Source: Actinomycetota bacterium (GTDB lineage: Bacteria; Actinomycetota; Acidimicrobiia; Acidimicrobiales; MedAcidi-G1). Taken from it: a stretch of 52,607 nt of DNA. Shown in pieces: positions 7,994 to 16,194 of the stretch; the first letter of the stretch is position 1, and each line of letters begins with the position of its first letter. Below the pieces are notes generated by a model. That model ran no database searches. It was not told the origin of the DNA and saw only the letters and a program-made list of their open reading frames with translations. The translations under genes were made by a program, and so were the position numbers. Location: the NCBI GenBank assembly GCA_014381945.1, contig JACNKQ010000020.1:1-52607 (forward strand). The letters run 5' to 3'.

Positions 7994-10587
7994 GACGCAC
8001 CTCCGGGCCCGGCGACCCTGCGAATGTCTGCTGCGATGCAGGAGTCGAGTGCACCCGAGACGAAGTCGATGTGGTCGACGTCGATGTTCAGCAGGGCGTT
8101 GAAGTTGACCTCGTCGCTGTCGCTGCCGCTGGTCCATCCACCGCCGCAGCCCTGCGTGGCCAGCACCTCGGGATGGACCAGTTGGGTGACCCGGGCCGTC
8201 GCCGTCTGTCGGCGGCCCTGGGCGGTTTCGATCTCGACCCGGTCGCCGTTGTCGATTCCGCGGGCTTCTGCTGTCTGTTGGTGTATCCACACGGTCTTGA
8301 GGTCGTTGTGCCGGTTGGAGAGGCTGCGCAGGATCGGGTTCTTGTGTGTGTGGGAGAGAGCGTGGTTGGGGACCTTCATGTTGATTACGAACAGGTCGTG
8401 GGGCGCGGTCCGTTCGTAGGCCGGCCCGGGCTTCCAGTCGGGAACCGGCTGGTAGTCGTCGGTCTCCCATGGGATTCCGAGCTCTTCGACCTTGCGCTCA
8501 AGGTCCTCCCTGGCCGCCAGCATGAACTCGAAGTAGACCTGTGCGCGTGCCTCGAAGAACGGGCGCGGGTACTTCTCCTGGACCGTCTTTTCGTCTGTCC
8601 ACAGCCCGTCCTCCAGGTGCCAGTCGATGCCCTTGTCGGGTCCGAAGGTGTTCTTCAACCATCGGTCGCAGATCTCGAAGTAGGAGTAGTGGGCGTCCGG
8701 GTCGAGCCTGTATTCGTCGTTCAGTTTGGCGATGCCGTTGAATGCCTCGTAGACGTCGCGGAGCGTTCCGCTGCGACGTGACAGTTCGAGGTAGATCTGC
8801 ATCGCATCGACGTACGGTTCGCCTGCCACCGGACCCTCCATCGGCGCTGGGACGACGGGTTTGGACCCGTACACGGAGTGCTTCCCGTCGCCGGACGTCA
8901 GATGCTGGAACGTGAAGGGGGTGAGGCGCTCGAGGTAGTGGAGGTCGGGGAGGACGATGTCGGCCATCTCGGTGGTCTCTTCGAAGCGCCTGCTGATCGA
9001 GGCGATGAAGGGGATCCGCTTGAGGAAGCGCTCGACGATCTCGGGAGGGCCGGACGTCTTCATCATGTTGGACTGGAAGTTGATCATCATCGACGGGAAC
9101 GGCGGTGCGCCGAAGAGGTCGGGCTCCTCGGAGTTGAGGAGGGAGAAGACCGTCCCGTACGGGGCACAGGGCATCAACTCGAACATCTCGGTGGTCTGGG
9201 GCGCACGGGCCTCGCGCGGCGGGTAGAGCCCGCCCACCCGGCCGCCACCGATGAAGCCCTGGGAGATGAGCCCCTCCGGGCTGGCGGTTGCCGTGTAGGT
9301 GCGGTCCTTCACCTTGCCCATGAGACCCCAGGGGTCACCGAGCAGGCCGCCGGGCACGTCGAGTGCGCCCATGAGGGTCGGAAGCAGGATGATCGCCAGG
9401 CCGTTGAGCATCGAGTGCTTGTGGGCCGAGAGGCCCCGGTACCAGATGACGGTGGCCGGCCGATAGGGGAGCTCCACGCCGTCTATCTCGATCGTCTCCC
9501 CGATGCGGGCGGCTTCTCCGAATTCGCGTGCCAGCCGGCGGACGGTTTCGGCTGGGACCGTGGTGATCGACTCGACGTGCTCCGGTGTGTATGTGCGTAC
9601 GTGGTCCTTGAGCATCTGGAAGCCGGGCCGCACGGCGACGCCGTCGACTTCGAAGGTGCCGGTCAGGGCGGCACCGGTGGTTCCGGCGTCGAAGGGCTGT
9701 GCGCCGTTGTCCCGGTCCCACACCAACGGCTTCTCGCCACCGGGTTGGCGGACGTAACGTCCGTCGGGGCCGACCAGGTAGGCGGCGTTCGTGAAGTTCC
9801 TGAGGAAGTCGGCGTCGTAGATGTCGAGTTCGTTGATGAGTTGGTCGACCATTCCGAGGATGAGGGCTGCATCGGTGCCGGGCCGGATGGGGACCCACTC
9901 GTCGGCGGTGGAGGCGGCGGAACTGCAGACCGGGTCGATCGAGACCAGGTTGATGTCGGACCTGCGTTGCGACATCTCGTGTGTGGCGTTCATCGTGTCG
10001 TAGTGGACTACGGATCCGAACTGTGAGCCGAAGTTCAGGATGTAGTTGCTGTAACCGGGGTCGGGTGTGCCCTCGAAGGCGTTCTGGTTCATGTAGGCGA
10101 TGCCGTGCACGTTGTTGCCGCAGAAGATGGCCGCCGACCACGTCGAGTACCCGGGCATCCCCATGCCGGTTATCCAACTTGCCGCCAGTGCCCCCCTGAG
10201 GTGGAAGGTGTCGAAGCTGGTGTAGAGGATCTTCTCGGGATCGTCGGCGATCGTTTCGCGGATCCTGTCAGCGATCGTGTCGAGCGCCTCGTCCCAGGTG
10301 ATCGGTACCCATCCGGGGTCGACGCCGATTCCCCGTTCGGGGTTGGTCCGCTTCAGCGGGGTCAGGATTCGGTCCGGGTCGGTCAGGCCCTCGAAGCCGG
10401 AGTCGCCCTTGGCGCACGTCCGGCCGTGGTTGTGCGGGTTGGCCGGATCTCCCAGGATCTTGTCGACGACCTCGTCCTGGTTGACGTGGGCGAGGATGCC
10501 GCAGCGGTTCATGCAGATCGAGCACGAGGTGCGGACCCAGTCATCCCCGTATGCAGTTCCAGAGCGGGCTCCTAGTACCGATTCCAT
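7990..10587 (-). CDS. molybdopterin oxidoreductase catalytic subunit (DMSO-reductase family)
   Basis: Large 865-aa bis-MGD enzyme with an N-terminal [4Fe-4S] site: C22, C25, C29 and C58 (CSICMNRCG ... GRTCAKG). The substrate is unknown. Relatives reduce or oxidise sulfur, arsenic, nitrogen or organic compounds. The region around IFCGNNVHG would be near the Mo-coordinating loop, but the Mo ligand is not certain. The start at ATG 10587 has GGAGG ten bases upstream. The open frame extends further 5' across the neighbouring gene, but that extension is shadow sequence. No twin-arginine motif precedes the Fe-S site, suggesting a cytoplasmic active site. First gene of an operon with the Fe-S and NrfD subunits. 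Confidence 0.92.
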   Translation of the reverse strand: MESVLGARSGTAYGDDWVRTSCSICMNRCGILAHVNQDEVVDKILGDPANPHNHGRTCAKGDSGFEGLTDPDRILTPLKRTNPERGIGVDPGWVPITWDEALDTIADRIRETIADDPEKILYTSFDTFHLRGALAASWITGMGMPGYSTWSAAIFCGNNVHGIAYMNQNAFEGTPDPGYSNYILNFGSQFGSVVHYDTMNATHEMSQRRSDINLVSIDPVCSSAASTADEWVPIRPGTDAALILGMVDQLINELDIYDADFLRNFTNAAYLVGPDGRYVRQPGGEKPLVWDRDNGAQPFDAGTTGAALTGTFEVDGVAVRPGFQMLKDHVRTYTPEHVESITTVPAETVRRLAREFGEAARIGETIEIDGVELPYRPATVIWYRGLSAHKHSMLNGLAIILLPTLMGALDVPGGLLGDPWGLMGKVKDRTYTATASPEGLISQGFIGGGRVGGLYPPREARAPQTTEMFELMPCAPYGTVFSLLNSEEPDLFGAPPFPSMMINFQSNMMKTSGPPEIVERFLKRIPFIASISRRFEETTEMADIVLPDLHYLERLTPFTFQHLTSGDGKHSVYGSKPVVPAPMEGPVAGEPYVDAMQIYLELSRRSGTLRDVYEAFNGIAKLNDEYRLDPDAHYSYFEICDRWLKNTFGPDKGIDWHLEDGLWTDEKTVQEKYPRPFFEARAQVYFEFMLAAREDLERKVEELGIPWETDDYQPVPDWKPGPAYERTAPHDLFVINMKVPNHALSHTHKNPILRSLSNRHNDLKTVWIHQQTAEARGIDNGDRVEIETAQGRRQTATARVTQLVHPEVLATQGCGGGWTSGSDSDEVNFNALLNIDVDHIDFVSGALDSCIAADIRRVAGPGGAS

Positions 10588-10691
10588 GGTGTGTGTGCCT
10601 CCGAAGCCGGTAGGGGTAGGAACGTGGGATACAAGTGGTAGCAGGTCGAGCCCCTGAGGGCGTGGCTGGCGCCGGACCGTCCGGACTGCAG

Positions 10692-13022
10692 TCAGGCTCG
10701 TTCGTGGAGCGCCTGCCAGATTCGGCTCGGCGAGAGGGGAGTGGCGAGGTCGCTCCAGTCGGCGTCGGGGAGGGCTGAGCACACGGCGTTGACGACCGCT
10801 GCGTACGAGCCGTTCGTGCCCCCCTCGCCCATTCCCTTCATCCCGCCCGGCGTGTGCGGGCTCGGTATCTGGAGGTGTTCGATTCGGATGTCGGGCATCG
10901 ATTCGCTGACAGGTACGTGGTAGTCGAGCAGGGTCGACGACAACGGTTGGCCGTCCTCGTCGTAGAAGAACTCCTCCATGAGTGCGGCGCCGAGGCCCTG
11001 GGCGACTCCGCCGTGTATCTGGCCCTCGACGATCGTGGGGTTGACGATGGTCCCGCAGTCGTGCACGACGACGTATTCCTCGACGCTGACAGCCCCGGTT
11101 TCCGTGTCGACGGCGACCCTGCATGCGTGTGTCGCATAGGAAAACGTTGCGCTGACCGGTTCGTAGGCGTACGACTCCGCCAGCCCCGGATCGCTGCCAT
11201 CCGGTAGTCGGAACCCCTGCCATGCCCGGCGGGCGACGTCGGCAATCGCCACATCGACGTTGGTGCCGGCCACGGTGGCCCTGCCGTTGCCGAGTTCGAT
11301 GTCGGCGGGGTTGGCCTCGAGCATCTCGGCTGCGATCGCCCTGACCTTGTCGGCCAGCCTCTGCGAGGCGACGACCGCGGCCCCGCCACCGAGGGCGATC
11401 GAACGGGAGGCGGCAGTTCCGTAGGCCGAATAGGGGGTGGTGTCGGTGTCGCCGTGGACCAACTCGACGGTCCCGGGGTTGATGCCTAGTTCGTCGGCCA
11501 CCAGTTGGGGAATGGTGGTCTCGAGCCCCTGGCCGTGTGGAGAGATGCCCGTTGCGACCCGCACGGTTCCGTCGGGTTCGAAGCGGACGGTGGCACTCTC
11601 GAAGCCGCCGATCTGCAACCCGATCGCCTCGTTGGCGTCGCTTGGTCCGATGCCTCCCATCTGGACGTAGCTGCAGTAGCCGACGCCGCGTGCCAGGCCG
11701 TCGTCGGGAGGGGCCGGAGCTTCGGCGATCAGCTCACCGGCCCGTCGCAGGGCCCTCCGGTAGTCGCCGTTGTCGAGTTGGATCGGTGTCCGCATCCGGT
11801 AGGGGAGTTCGTCGGCGGCGATCATGTTCATCTCGCGCAGGTCGACCGGGTCGATGCCGAGTTCGCCTGCAACCAGGTCTACGGCGCGCTCCCTGATCAG
11901 GGCGGCCTGGGTCTGGCCGAAACCCCGGTACGCCCCCGTGGACATCGTGTTCGTTGCCACGAGGCGTCCGCCGCAGCGCACCGACTCCCACCGGTAGGGG
12001 CCGGGTACGACACCGAGGGCGGTGAACAGCGGACCTCCTCCGAAGACGGCCAGGCGTGCGCCGACGTTGCGCCGACCGTCGACCCGGAGGCCCCTGAGGG
12101 ATCCGTCTTCGTCGAAGGCCACCTCGACCTCGTGGATCTCGTCCCGGGCATGGGTGGTGGCGAGGAGCGATTCGAACCGATCCTCGATCCACTTCACGGG
12201 TCGGCCCAGCTCGAGGGCTGCGATCACGACCATGAGCTCGTCCTCGTAGATGTGGTCCTTGAGGCCGAAAGCACCACCAACGTCGGGGGCCACCACCCGG
12301 ACGTCTCCCTGCCGGAGGCCCAGCACCTCGCAGACCGAGTCACGGACGCCGTGTGGTGTCTGGGTGGATGTGTAGATCGTGATCCTGTTCCTGTTTCCGG
12401 GTGCTCTCCGGGGCTCGGGGACCGCCACGATTCCCCTCGGCTCGATGGCCAGCCCGTGCACTCGGCCGATCCGCAGCGTGGTCCGTAGCACCCGGTCTGC
12501 GGCGGCGAAGACCGCCCGGTCGTGTTCGGCCGAGTCGCCTGCCTCGAAGGTTGCGATGACGTTGGTTCCGGAGTCGGGGTACAGCAGGGGAGCATCGGGG
12601 GCCAACGCCTGGTCGATGCCTACGACGGGGGTGAGGTAGTCGATGGCCAGATCAACGGCTTCGGCAGCGTCCTCTGCCTGGTAGCGGGAACCGGCGACGG
12701 CTATGCCGATGGGCTGCCCGACGTACCTCAGGTGTTCGTCTACGAGCGGCGTGCCGAGTTGCTGCTGGTCGCCGATCGTCCAGAGCACCGGCACCTCTGC
12801 ATGGACCCGGGCCCGGAGGTGTTCGGGCCCGAACACCGAGGCGCTCCCGGGAACGCTCTCGGATTCGAACGCCGTGAGGATCCCGTGTGCCACGGGGCTG
12901 CGGACGATTGCCGCGTGGAGCATGCCGGGCACCTCGATGTCGTCGACGTAGAGGCCGGTTCCGTGCAGGGGCCCGTGGTCGTTGACCCGCGGGACCCGCT
13001 GCCCGACATGGCGGGGTCTCAT
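10692..13022 (-). CDS. xanthine/aldehyde-oxidase-family molybdenum-binding large subunit
   Basis: Catalytic subunit of a three-part molybdenum hydroxylase that inserts water-derived oxygen into aromatic heterocycles or aldehydes. Visible signatures are GMLHAAIVRSPVAHG near the N-terminus, VGGAFGLKDH, AYRGFGQTQAA, GISPHGQGLET, and the C-terminal KGMGEGGTNGSYAAV with the catalytic glutamate of GEGG. The loop AYRGFGQ differs from the AYRCSFR of true form-I CO dehydrogenase, so carbon monoxide is unlikely as substrate. ATG 13022 overlaps the small-subunit stop by 4 nt. Length 776 aa is standard. Translated upstream reading is repetitive and comes from the tandem repeat at 13031-13130. Confidence 0.93.
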   Translation of the reverse strand: MRPRHVGQRVPRVNDHGPLHGTGLYVDDIEVPGMLHAAIVRSPVAHGILTAFESESVPGSASVFGPEHLRARVHAEVPVLWTIGDQQQLGTPLVDEHLRYVGQPIGIAVAGSRYQAEDAAEAVDLAIDYLTPVVGIDQALAPDAPLLYPDSGTNVIATFEAGDSAEHDRAVFAAADRVLRTTLRIGRVHGLAIEPRGIVAVPEPRRAPGNRNRITIYTSTQTPHGVRDSVCEVLGLRQGDVRVVAPDVGGAFGLKDHIYEDELMVVIAALELGRPVKWIEDRFESLLATTHARDEIHEVEVAFDEDGSLRGLRVDGRRNVGARLAVFGGGPLFTALGVVPGPYRWESVRCGGRLVATNTMSTGAYRGFGQTQAALIRERAVDLVAGELGIDPVDLREMNMIAADELPYRMRTPIQLDNGDYRRALRRAGELIAEAPAPPDDGLARGVGYCSYVQMGGIGPSDANEAIGLQIGGFESATVRFEPDGTVRVATGISPHGQGLETTIPQLVADELGINPGTVELVHGDTDTTPYSAYGTAASRSIALGGGAAVVASQRLADKVRAIAAEMLEANPADIELGNGRATVAGTNVDVAIADVARRAWQGFRLPDGSDPGLAESYAYEPVSATFSYATHACRVAVDTETGAVSVEEYVVVHDCGTIVNPTIVEGQIHGGVAQGLGAALMEEFFYDEDGQPLSSTLLDYHVPVSESMPDIRIEHLQIPSPHTPGGMKGMGEGGTNGSYAAVVNAVCSALPDADWSDLATPLSPSRIWQALHERA

Positions 13023-13612
13023 TCGCTGCCTCCCTGTCTGTGGCTCTCCTGCCCGAGGCTCACCTGTCCGAGGCTCTCCTGTCCGTGGCTCTCCTGTCTG
13101 TGGCTCTCCTGTCCGAGGTTCTCCTGTCTGTACCCGGTTCGCCTGTCGCCGGCTGCCTCCCACGCTGCGTCGACCGCAGCGCGGATGTTCACGTATCCCG
13201 TGCAGCGGCACAGGTGCCCGTCGAGGACCTGTTCTCGGGCAGTTGCAGCGGGCACGCCGGCCCGGTGTGCGGCCACCAGCGACATGACGATGCCCGGCGT
13301 GCAGAATCCGCACTGCAGGCCGTGTTGTTCGTGCAGGGCGGTCTGCACGGCGTTCTCGATCCCGTCGCATTCCACGCCCTCGACGGTTTCGACAGTCGTG
13401 CCGTCTGCCTGGACGGCCAGCACCAGGCAGGACCTCTGGGGACGGCCGTCGATGATGACGGTGCAGGCCCCGCAGGCACCCTGCTCGCATCCGACGTGCG
13501 TGCCGGTGAGACCCAACTGGTGCCGGATCAGGTCGGAGAGGAGCATCCGAGGCTCGACCCGCACCTCGGCGTTCTCGCCGTTGACCGTGAGGCGGATGGT
13601 GTGCTCATTCAT
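13019..13612 (-). CDS. [2Fe-2S] small subunit of molybdenum hydroxylase, with repeat tail
   Basis: Electron-transfer subunit with two [2Fe-2S] clusters: the plant-type site C42, C47, C50, C62 (GCEQGACGAC) and the second site C101, C104, C135, C137 (CGFCTPG, CRCTGY). The conserved domain ends near residue 157. Residues 161-193 form a tail of five-residue repeats rich in Gly/Arg-Gln-Glu-Ser, created by a 15-bp tandem DNA repeat. Most homologues stop at about 155-165 aa, so this tail is extra. The gene overlaps both neighbours by 4 nt, which indicates tight coupling within the operon. Confidence 0.93.
   Translation of the reverse strand: MNEHTIRLTVNGENAEVRVEPRMLLSDLIRHQLGLTGTHVGCEQGACGACTVIIDGRPQRSCLVLAVQADGTTVETVEGVECDGIENAVQTALHEQHGLQCGFCTPGIVMSLVAAHRAGVPAATAREQVLDGHLCRCTGYVNIRAAVDAAWEAAGDRRTGYRQENLGQESHRQESHGQESLGQVSLGQESHRQGGSE
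13031..13130. repeat. 15-bp tandem repeat, 6 copies plus a partial one
   Basis: Units of the type tggctctcctgtccg run at 13041, 13056, 13071, 13086, 13101 and 13116, with a partial unit before them. Copies differ at a few positions only. The array lies inside the 3' end of the [2Fe-2S] subunit gene, keeps its frame, and ends nine bases before the overlap with the large-subunit start. Confidence 0.95.
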
Positions 13613-14466
13613 GACATGGATGCGAGCGCACGTGCGACGAGGGTTCCCGCAACCTGGCGTCGGTACCCACCGGTCGCATAGACATCGTCCCGGAAACCCT
13701 CCAGTAAGCCGAACTCTTCTCGCAACTGTTCGACGGTCGCCTGAAACGTGTTGGCATTGGCAACTGCGCCGACCAGTACGGCCTCGGCCGAGGCCATCCG
13801 CACAGGCTGACCGGACACCCCGAACAGGACGATGCTCGGATCGGAGATGACCCCGTCGGCTATCGCATAGGCGACGACGGCGCCGACCATTGCGAAGTCA
13901 CCGGGGCGCTTGGCCACCTCGACCACCGCTACCGACCCCGGGTGCGCCGGGATCCACACCGAGGTGAGCAGTTCGTCCGGTTCGCGTACGGTCATCATCG
14001 GGCCGGTGAAGAAGTCGGCAGCCTCAACGGTGCGCTCGCCACGGGCCACACTGTGCAGCACGACCTGTCCGCTGAGCGCCAACAGCAGTGCCGGGAGTTC
14101 GGCTGCTGCGTCGGCGTGGGCCACCGACCCGCCGATGGTCGTACGGGAGCGCACCTGTGGATGGCCGATCTGGCGCAGCGCATCACCGAGGCCGGGTACC
14201 AGATGCACGTCGGGGTGTTCCTCGACATCGATGGCGCGGGCCATCGCACCTGCCCGAAGGCCCTGGTCGGTGATGGTGAAGGTCGCCAGGTCGGCAATCC
14301 GGCGGAGGTCGACCACCATCTCAGGTCGGGCCAGGCGGAGGTTGAGCATCGGCACGAGGCTCTGCCCTCCGGCGATGACCACAGCATCGTCGCCCAGTCG
14401 GGCCAGAAGGTCGAGGACCTCGTCGAGTGCCTCGGGGGCTGCGTAGTCGAACGGGTGTGGCTTCAT
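13609..14466 (-). CDS. FAD-binding medium subunit of molybdenum hydroxylase (CoxM-like)
   Basis: Binds FAD and passes electrons from the iron-sulfur subunit onward. The N-terminal motif AGGQSLVPMLNLRLA and the later RSRTTIGGSVAHADAAAELPALL are the two classic FAD contacts of this family. The 285-aa length is normal. ATG 14466 overlaps the HAD stop codon by 4 nt, and the stop overlaps the [2Fe-2S] start by 4 nt. Gene order here is FAD, [2Fe-2S], molybdenum, as in cox/ndh-type operons. Confidence 0.93.
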   Translation of the reverse strand: MKPHPFDYAAPEALDEVLDLLARLGDDAVVIAGGQSLVPMLNLRLARPEMVVDLRRIADLATFTITDQGLRAGAMARAIDVEEHPDVHLVPGLGDALRQIGHPQVRSRTTIGGSVAHADAAAELPALLLALSGQVVLHSVARGERTVEAADFFTGPMMTVREPDELLTSVWIPAHPGSVAVVEVAKRPGDFAMVGAVVAYAIADGVISDPSIVLFGVSGQPVRMASAEAVLVGAVANANTFQATVEQLREEFGLLEGFRDDVYATGGYRRQVAGTLVARALASMS

Positions 14467-15227
14467 GGTCGGCTCGAAACCGATCGGCCGGGGTCGGGGC
14501 CTCGGCCTGATTCCTCTGCTGCGACCGCCTCCGCCATCTCGGCCATCGTGAAGAACACGTGGTCGGGCCTGCTCCAACCGGCATCCCAGCCGTCCTCTTC
14601 GGACCTGCGTTGCCGGTCGATCCAGGCATTGTCCAGTCCTAGTCGGCGGGCCGGTATGTGGTCGTGTCGGATGCTCTGCGCCGTGTGCAGGACGGCTTCC
14701 CTGTCATGGCCGAGATCGGCGGCCAGGTGGCTCAGCATGTATTCGAAGTTGGCCGGGTCCGGCTTGTAGGAGCCGATGTCCTCGGCGGTGTAGATCGCAT
14801 CGAAGTCGACCCCGAGCCTGGCGTTGGATGCGGCGAACCCGGCACGGTCGACGTTCGACAGGATCACGAGGTCGAAACGGCCGGCGAGGACGGTCAGCGC
14901 ATCGGAGGAGTCGGGGAAGGCGGGCCAGTCCGGTACAGACCCACCGAAGGCAGCGTCCATCTCCGGAGAGGTGGTCAGGCCGAACTCCTCGGCCAGGGAG
15001 CGATGCACGCACTCGAGGATTCCGGGATAGCCGACGGCGGGCGTGGCCGACTGCTGGGCGGCCTCGAGGCGGTCGAAGGCGACAAGGGCCTGATGGCGGG
15101 AGCCCTCGAAGTGGGGGTTGGTTGCAAGCAGGGGCTGCAGCGCCTCCCAGATGCCGGTCTCCCAGTCGATGAGGGTCCCGTAGCAGTCGAAGGTCAGCAC
15201 AGCGTGGTCGGTGAGGTGGCGGGTCAT
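14463..15227 (-). CDS. HAD-superfamily hydrolase, haloacid-dehalogenase type II-like
   Basis: The motif-I nucleophile is D14 in FDCYGTLID. Motif II is the serine in ILSNVDRAGF, motif III is the lysine in SYKPDPANFEYML, and an acidic loop (HTAQSIRHDHIPA) completes the HAD active site. The DxYGT form is characteristic of L-2-haloacid dehalogenases and their relatives, so it may release halide or phosphate from a small acid. It is 254 aa, and its last four bases are shared with the FAD subunit start. Being the first gene of the coupled unit suggests it acts on the same substrate pathway as the molybdenum hydroxylase. The actual substrate is unknown. Confidence 0.85.
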   Translation of the reverse strand: MTRHLTDHAVLTFDCYGTLIDWETGIWEALQPLLATNPHFEGSRHQALVAFDRLEAAQQSATPAVGYPGILECVHRSLAEEFGLTTSPEMDAAFGGSVPDWPAFPDSSDALTVLAGRFDLVILSNVDRAGFAASNARLGVDFDAIYTAEDIGSYKPDPANFEYMLSHLAADLGHDREAVLHTAQSIRHDHIPARRLGLDNAWIDRQRRSEEDGWDAGWSRPDHVFFTMAEMAEAVAAEESGRGPDPGRSVSSRP

Positions 15228-15241
15228 GCAGGGATGGTCGA

Positions 15242-16090
15242 TCAGCCAGTTGCTTCGGAATTCAAGCGTTCGGAATTCAACGGATCCATGTCCCAGAGTT
15301 GCGTGTCCGGCGGGTCGCCGTAGAGGAGGTGGGCCGGGCTCTGCTTGTCGATGTTGCCGGTGAGGCCGCGGTACATGTCCAGACCGCACAGGGCCCGCAA
15401 CTCGGGCGTGAAGCCGGCCATGACCTCGGGGGGAATGCCGAGGTGCTGATTTTCCTGTTGGCGGATGAAGCCGGCGCAGTAGTTCATGGCGATCCCGACC
15501 CTGACCTCGGCGCTCGTGGTGTTGGCGCCGCCGCCGTGCCAGGTGCTGCCCTGCCAGACCAGCACCGAGCCCCGGGCCATCTCGGCGCAGGCCGTGTCGA
15601 TGTCCTCGGGATCGGCCATGTAGTCGGGGTTCTGCCAGCGGTGGCTGCCGGGGACGATGCGGGTGGCGCCATTGGCCTCCGTGAAGTCGGTGAGCGCCCA
15701 CATGGAGTTGCACACGGTGGGAACGTGCGGCTTGGCGATCGGATGGATCTGGTCGTCGGAGTGGATGACCTGTTTGGTCTCGCCGGGGGCGATCGAGATC
15801 GAAGCCAAAGAGGAAACAAGGCACTGCGGGCCGAGGACGCCCTCGATCAACTCGAGCACCTGCGGCTGCACGGGGACCTGCTGCCAGACCTCACCGTGGG
15901 CCAGCAGGTTGTAGGTGCGTGTGGTGTGGCTGCCCTCGAAGCGGTTTCCTCCGGGAGAGCGGGCGAGTTCGCCTTCGAGTCGGCGGACATCGGCAAGGAG
16001 CCGATCCACCAGGGCGTCGTCGACCACCCGCTCGAGGATGGTGTAGCCATTCTCCTCGAGTTCGCGGTGGTGTTTCGAGAGGTCCGGCAC
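15242..16090 (-). CDS. PhyH-family Fe(II)/2-oxoglutarate dioxygenase 1
   Basis: Putative hydroxylase of a small substrate. The metal triad is visible as H110 and D112 (IHSDDQ) plus H185 (STWHGGGAN). The 2-oxoglutarate-binding basic residue should lie just downstream. Start GTG 16090 gives 282 aa; no in-frame ATG exists nearby. It ends 14 bp before the HAD gene and runs in the same direction, so it may head the molybdenum-hydroxylase operon. The last residues contain a duplicated Leu-Asn-Ser-Glu, reflecting a 15-bp period DNA repeat at 15254-15280. Confidence 0.87.
   Translation of the reverse strand: MPDLSKHHRELEENGYTILERVVDDALVDRLLADVRRLEGELARSPGGNRFEGSHTTRTYNLLAHGEVWQQVPVQPQVLELIEGVLGPQCLVSSLASISIAPGETKQVIHSDDQIHPIAKPHVPTVCNSMWALTDFTEANGATRIVPGSHRWQNPDYMADPEDIDTACAEMARGSVLVWQGSTWHGGGANTTSAEVRVGIAMNYCAGFIRQQENQHLGIPPEVMAGFTPELRALCGLDMYRGLTGNIDKQSPAHLLYGDPPDTQLWDMDPLNSERLNSEATG
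15254..15280. repeat. 12-bp direct repeat, 15-bp period
   Basis: Two copies of ttcggaattcaa begin at 15254 and 15269 within the 3' end of the PhyH gene, encoding a repeated Leu-Asn-Ser-Glu. Confidence 0.85.
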
Positions 16091-16149
16091 GCGACCAGCC
16101 AAGCACCTGATGCGGCGCCGGCCCACACCGAGCGGCCACCGGAGGGGAC

Positions 16150-16155
16150 TAGGGT
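16150..16155 (+). promoter_or_regulatory. -10 element (TAGGGT) for the PLP enzyme
   Basis: TAGGGT lies 39 nt upstream of the ATG at 16195 in the 104-bp divergent gap. The leader would contain AGGAAG nine bases before the start codon. Confidence 0.4.
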
Positions 16156-16194
16156 CTCGCCCTGTCCCGGAGCAGCGGCAGGAAGAGCGCACAC

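Noticed and set aside
10588-11223. Extension of the molybdopterin oxidoreductase frame to a 1077-residue protein
   Set aside because: The extra N-terminus lies antisense-free but out of frame over the xanthine-oxidase-type gene, has no family similarity, and a ribosome-binding site with ATG at 10587 gives the normal length.
13031-13130. CRISPR array
   Set aside because: Units are contiguous 15-mers without spacers; the same holds for the other short repeats.
13023-13490. N-terminal extension of the molybdenum large subunit
   Set aside because: It overlaps the [2Fe-2S] subunit and reads as Gly-Glu-Pro repeats from the 15-bp array; the 4-nt overlap at 13019-13022 marks the true start.
10692-14466. 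Form-I carbon monoxide dehydrogenase
   Set aside because: The active-site loop reads AYRGFGQ, not the AYRCSFR that carries the Cu-binding cysteine.
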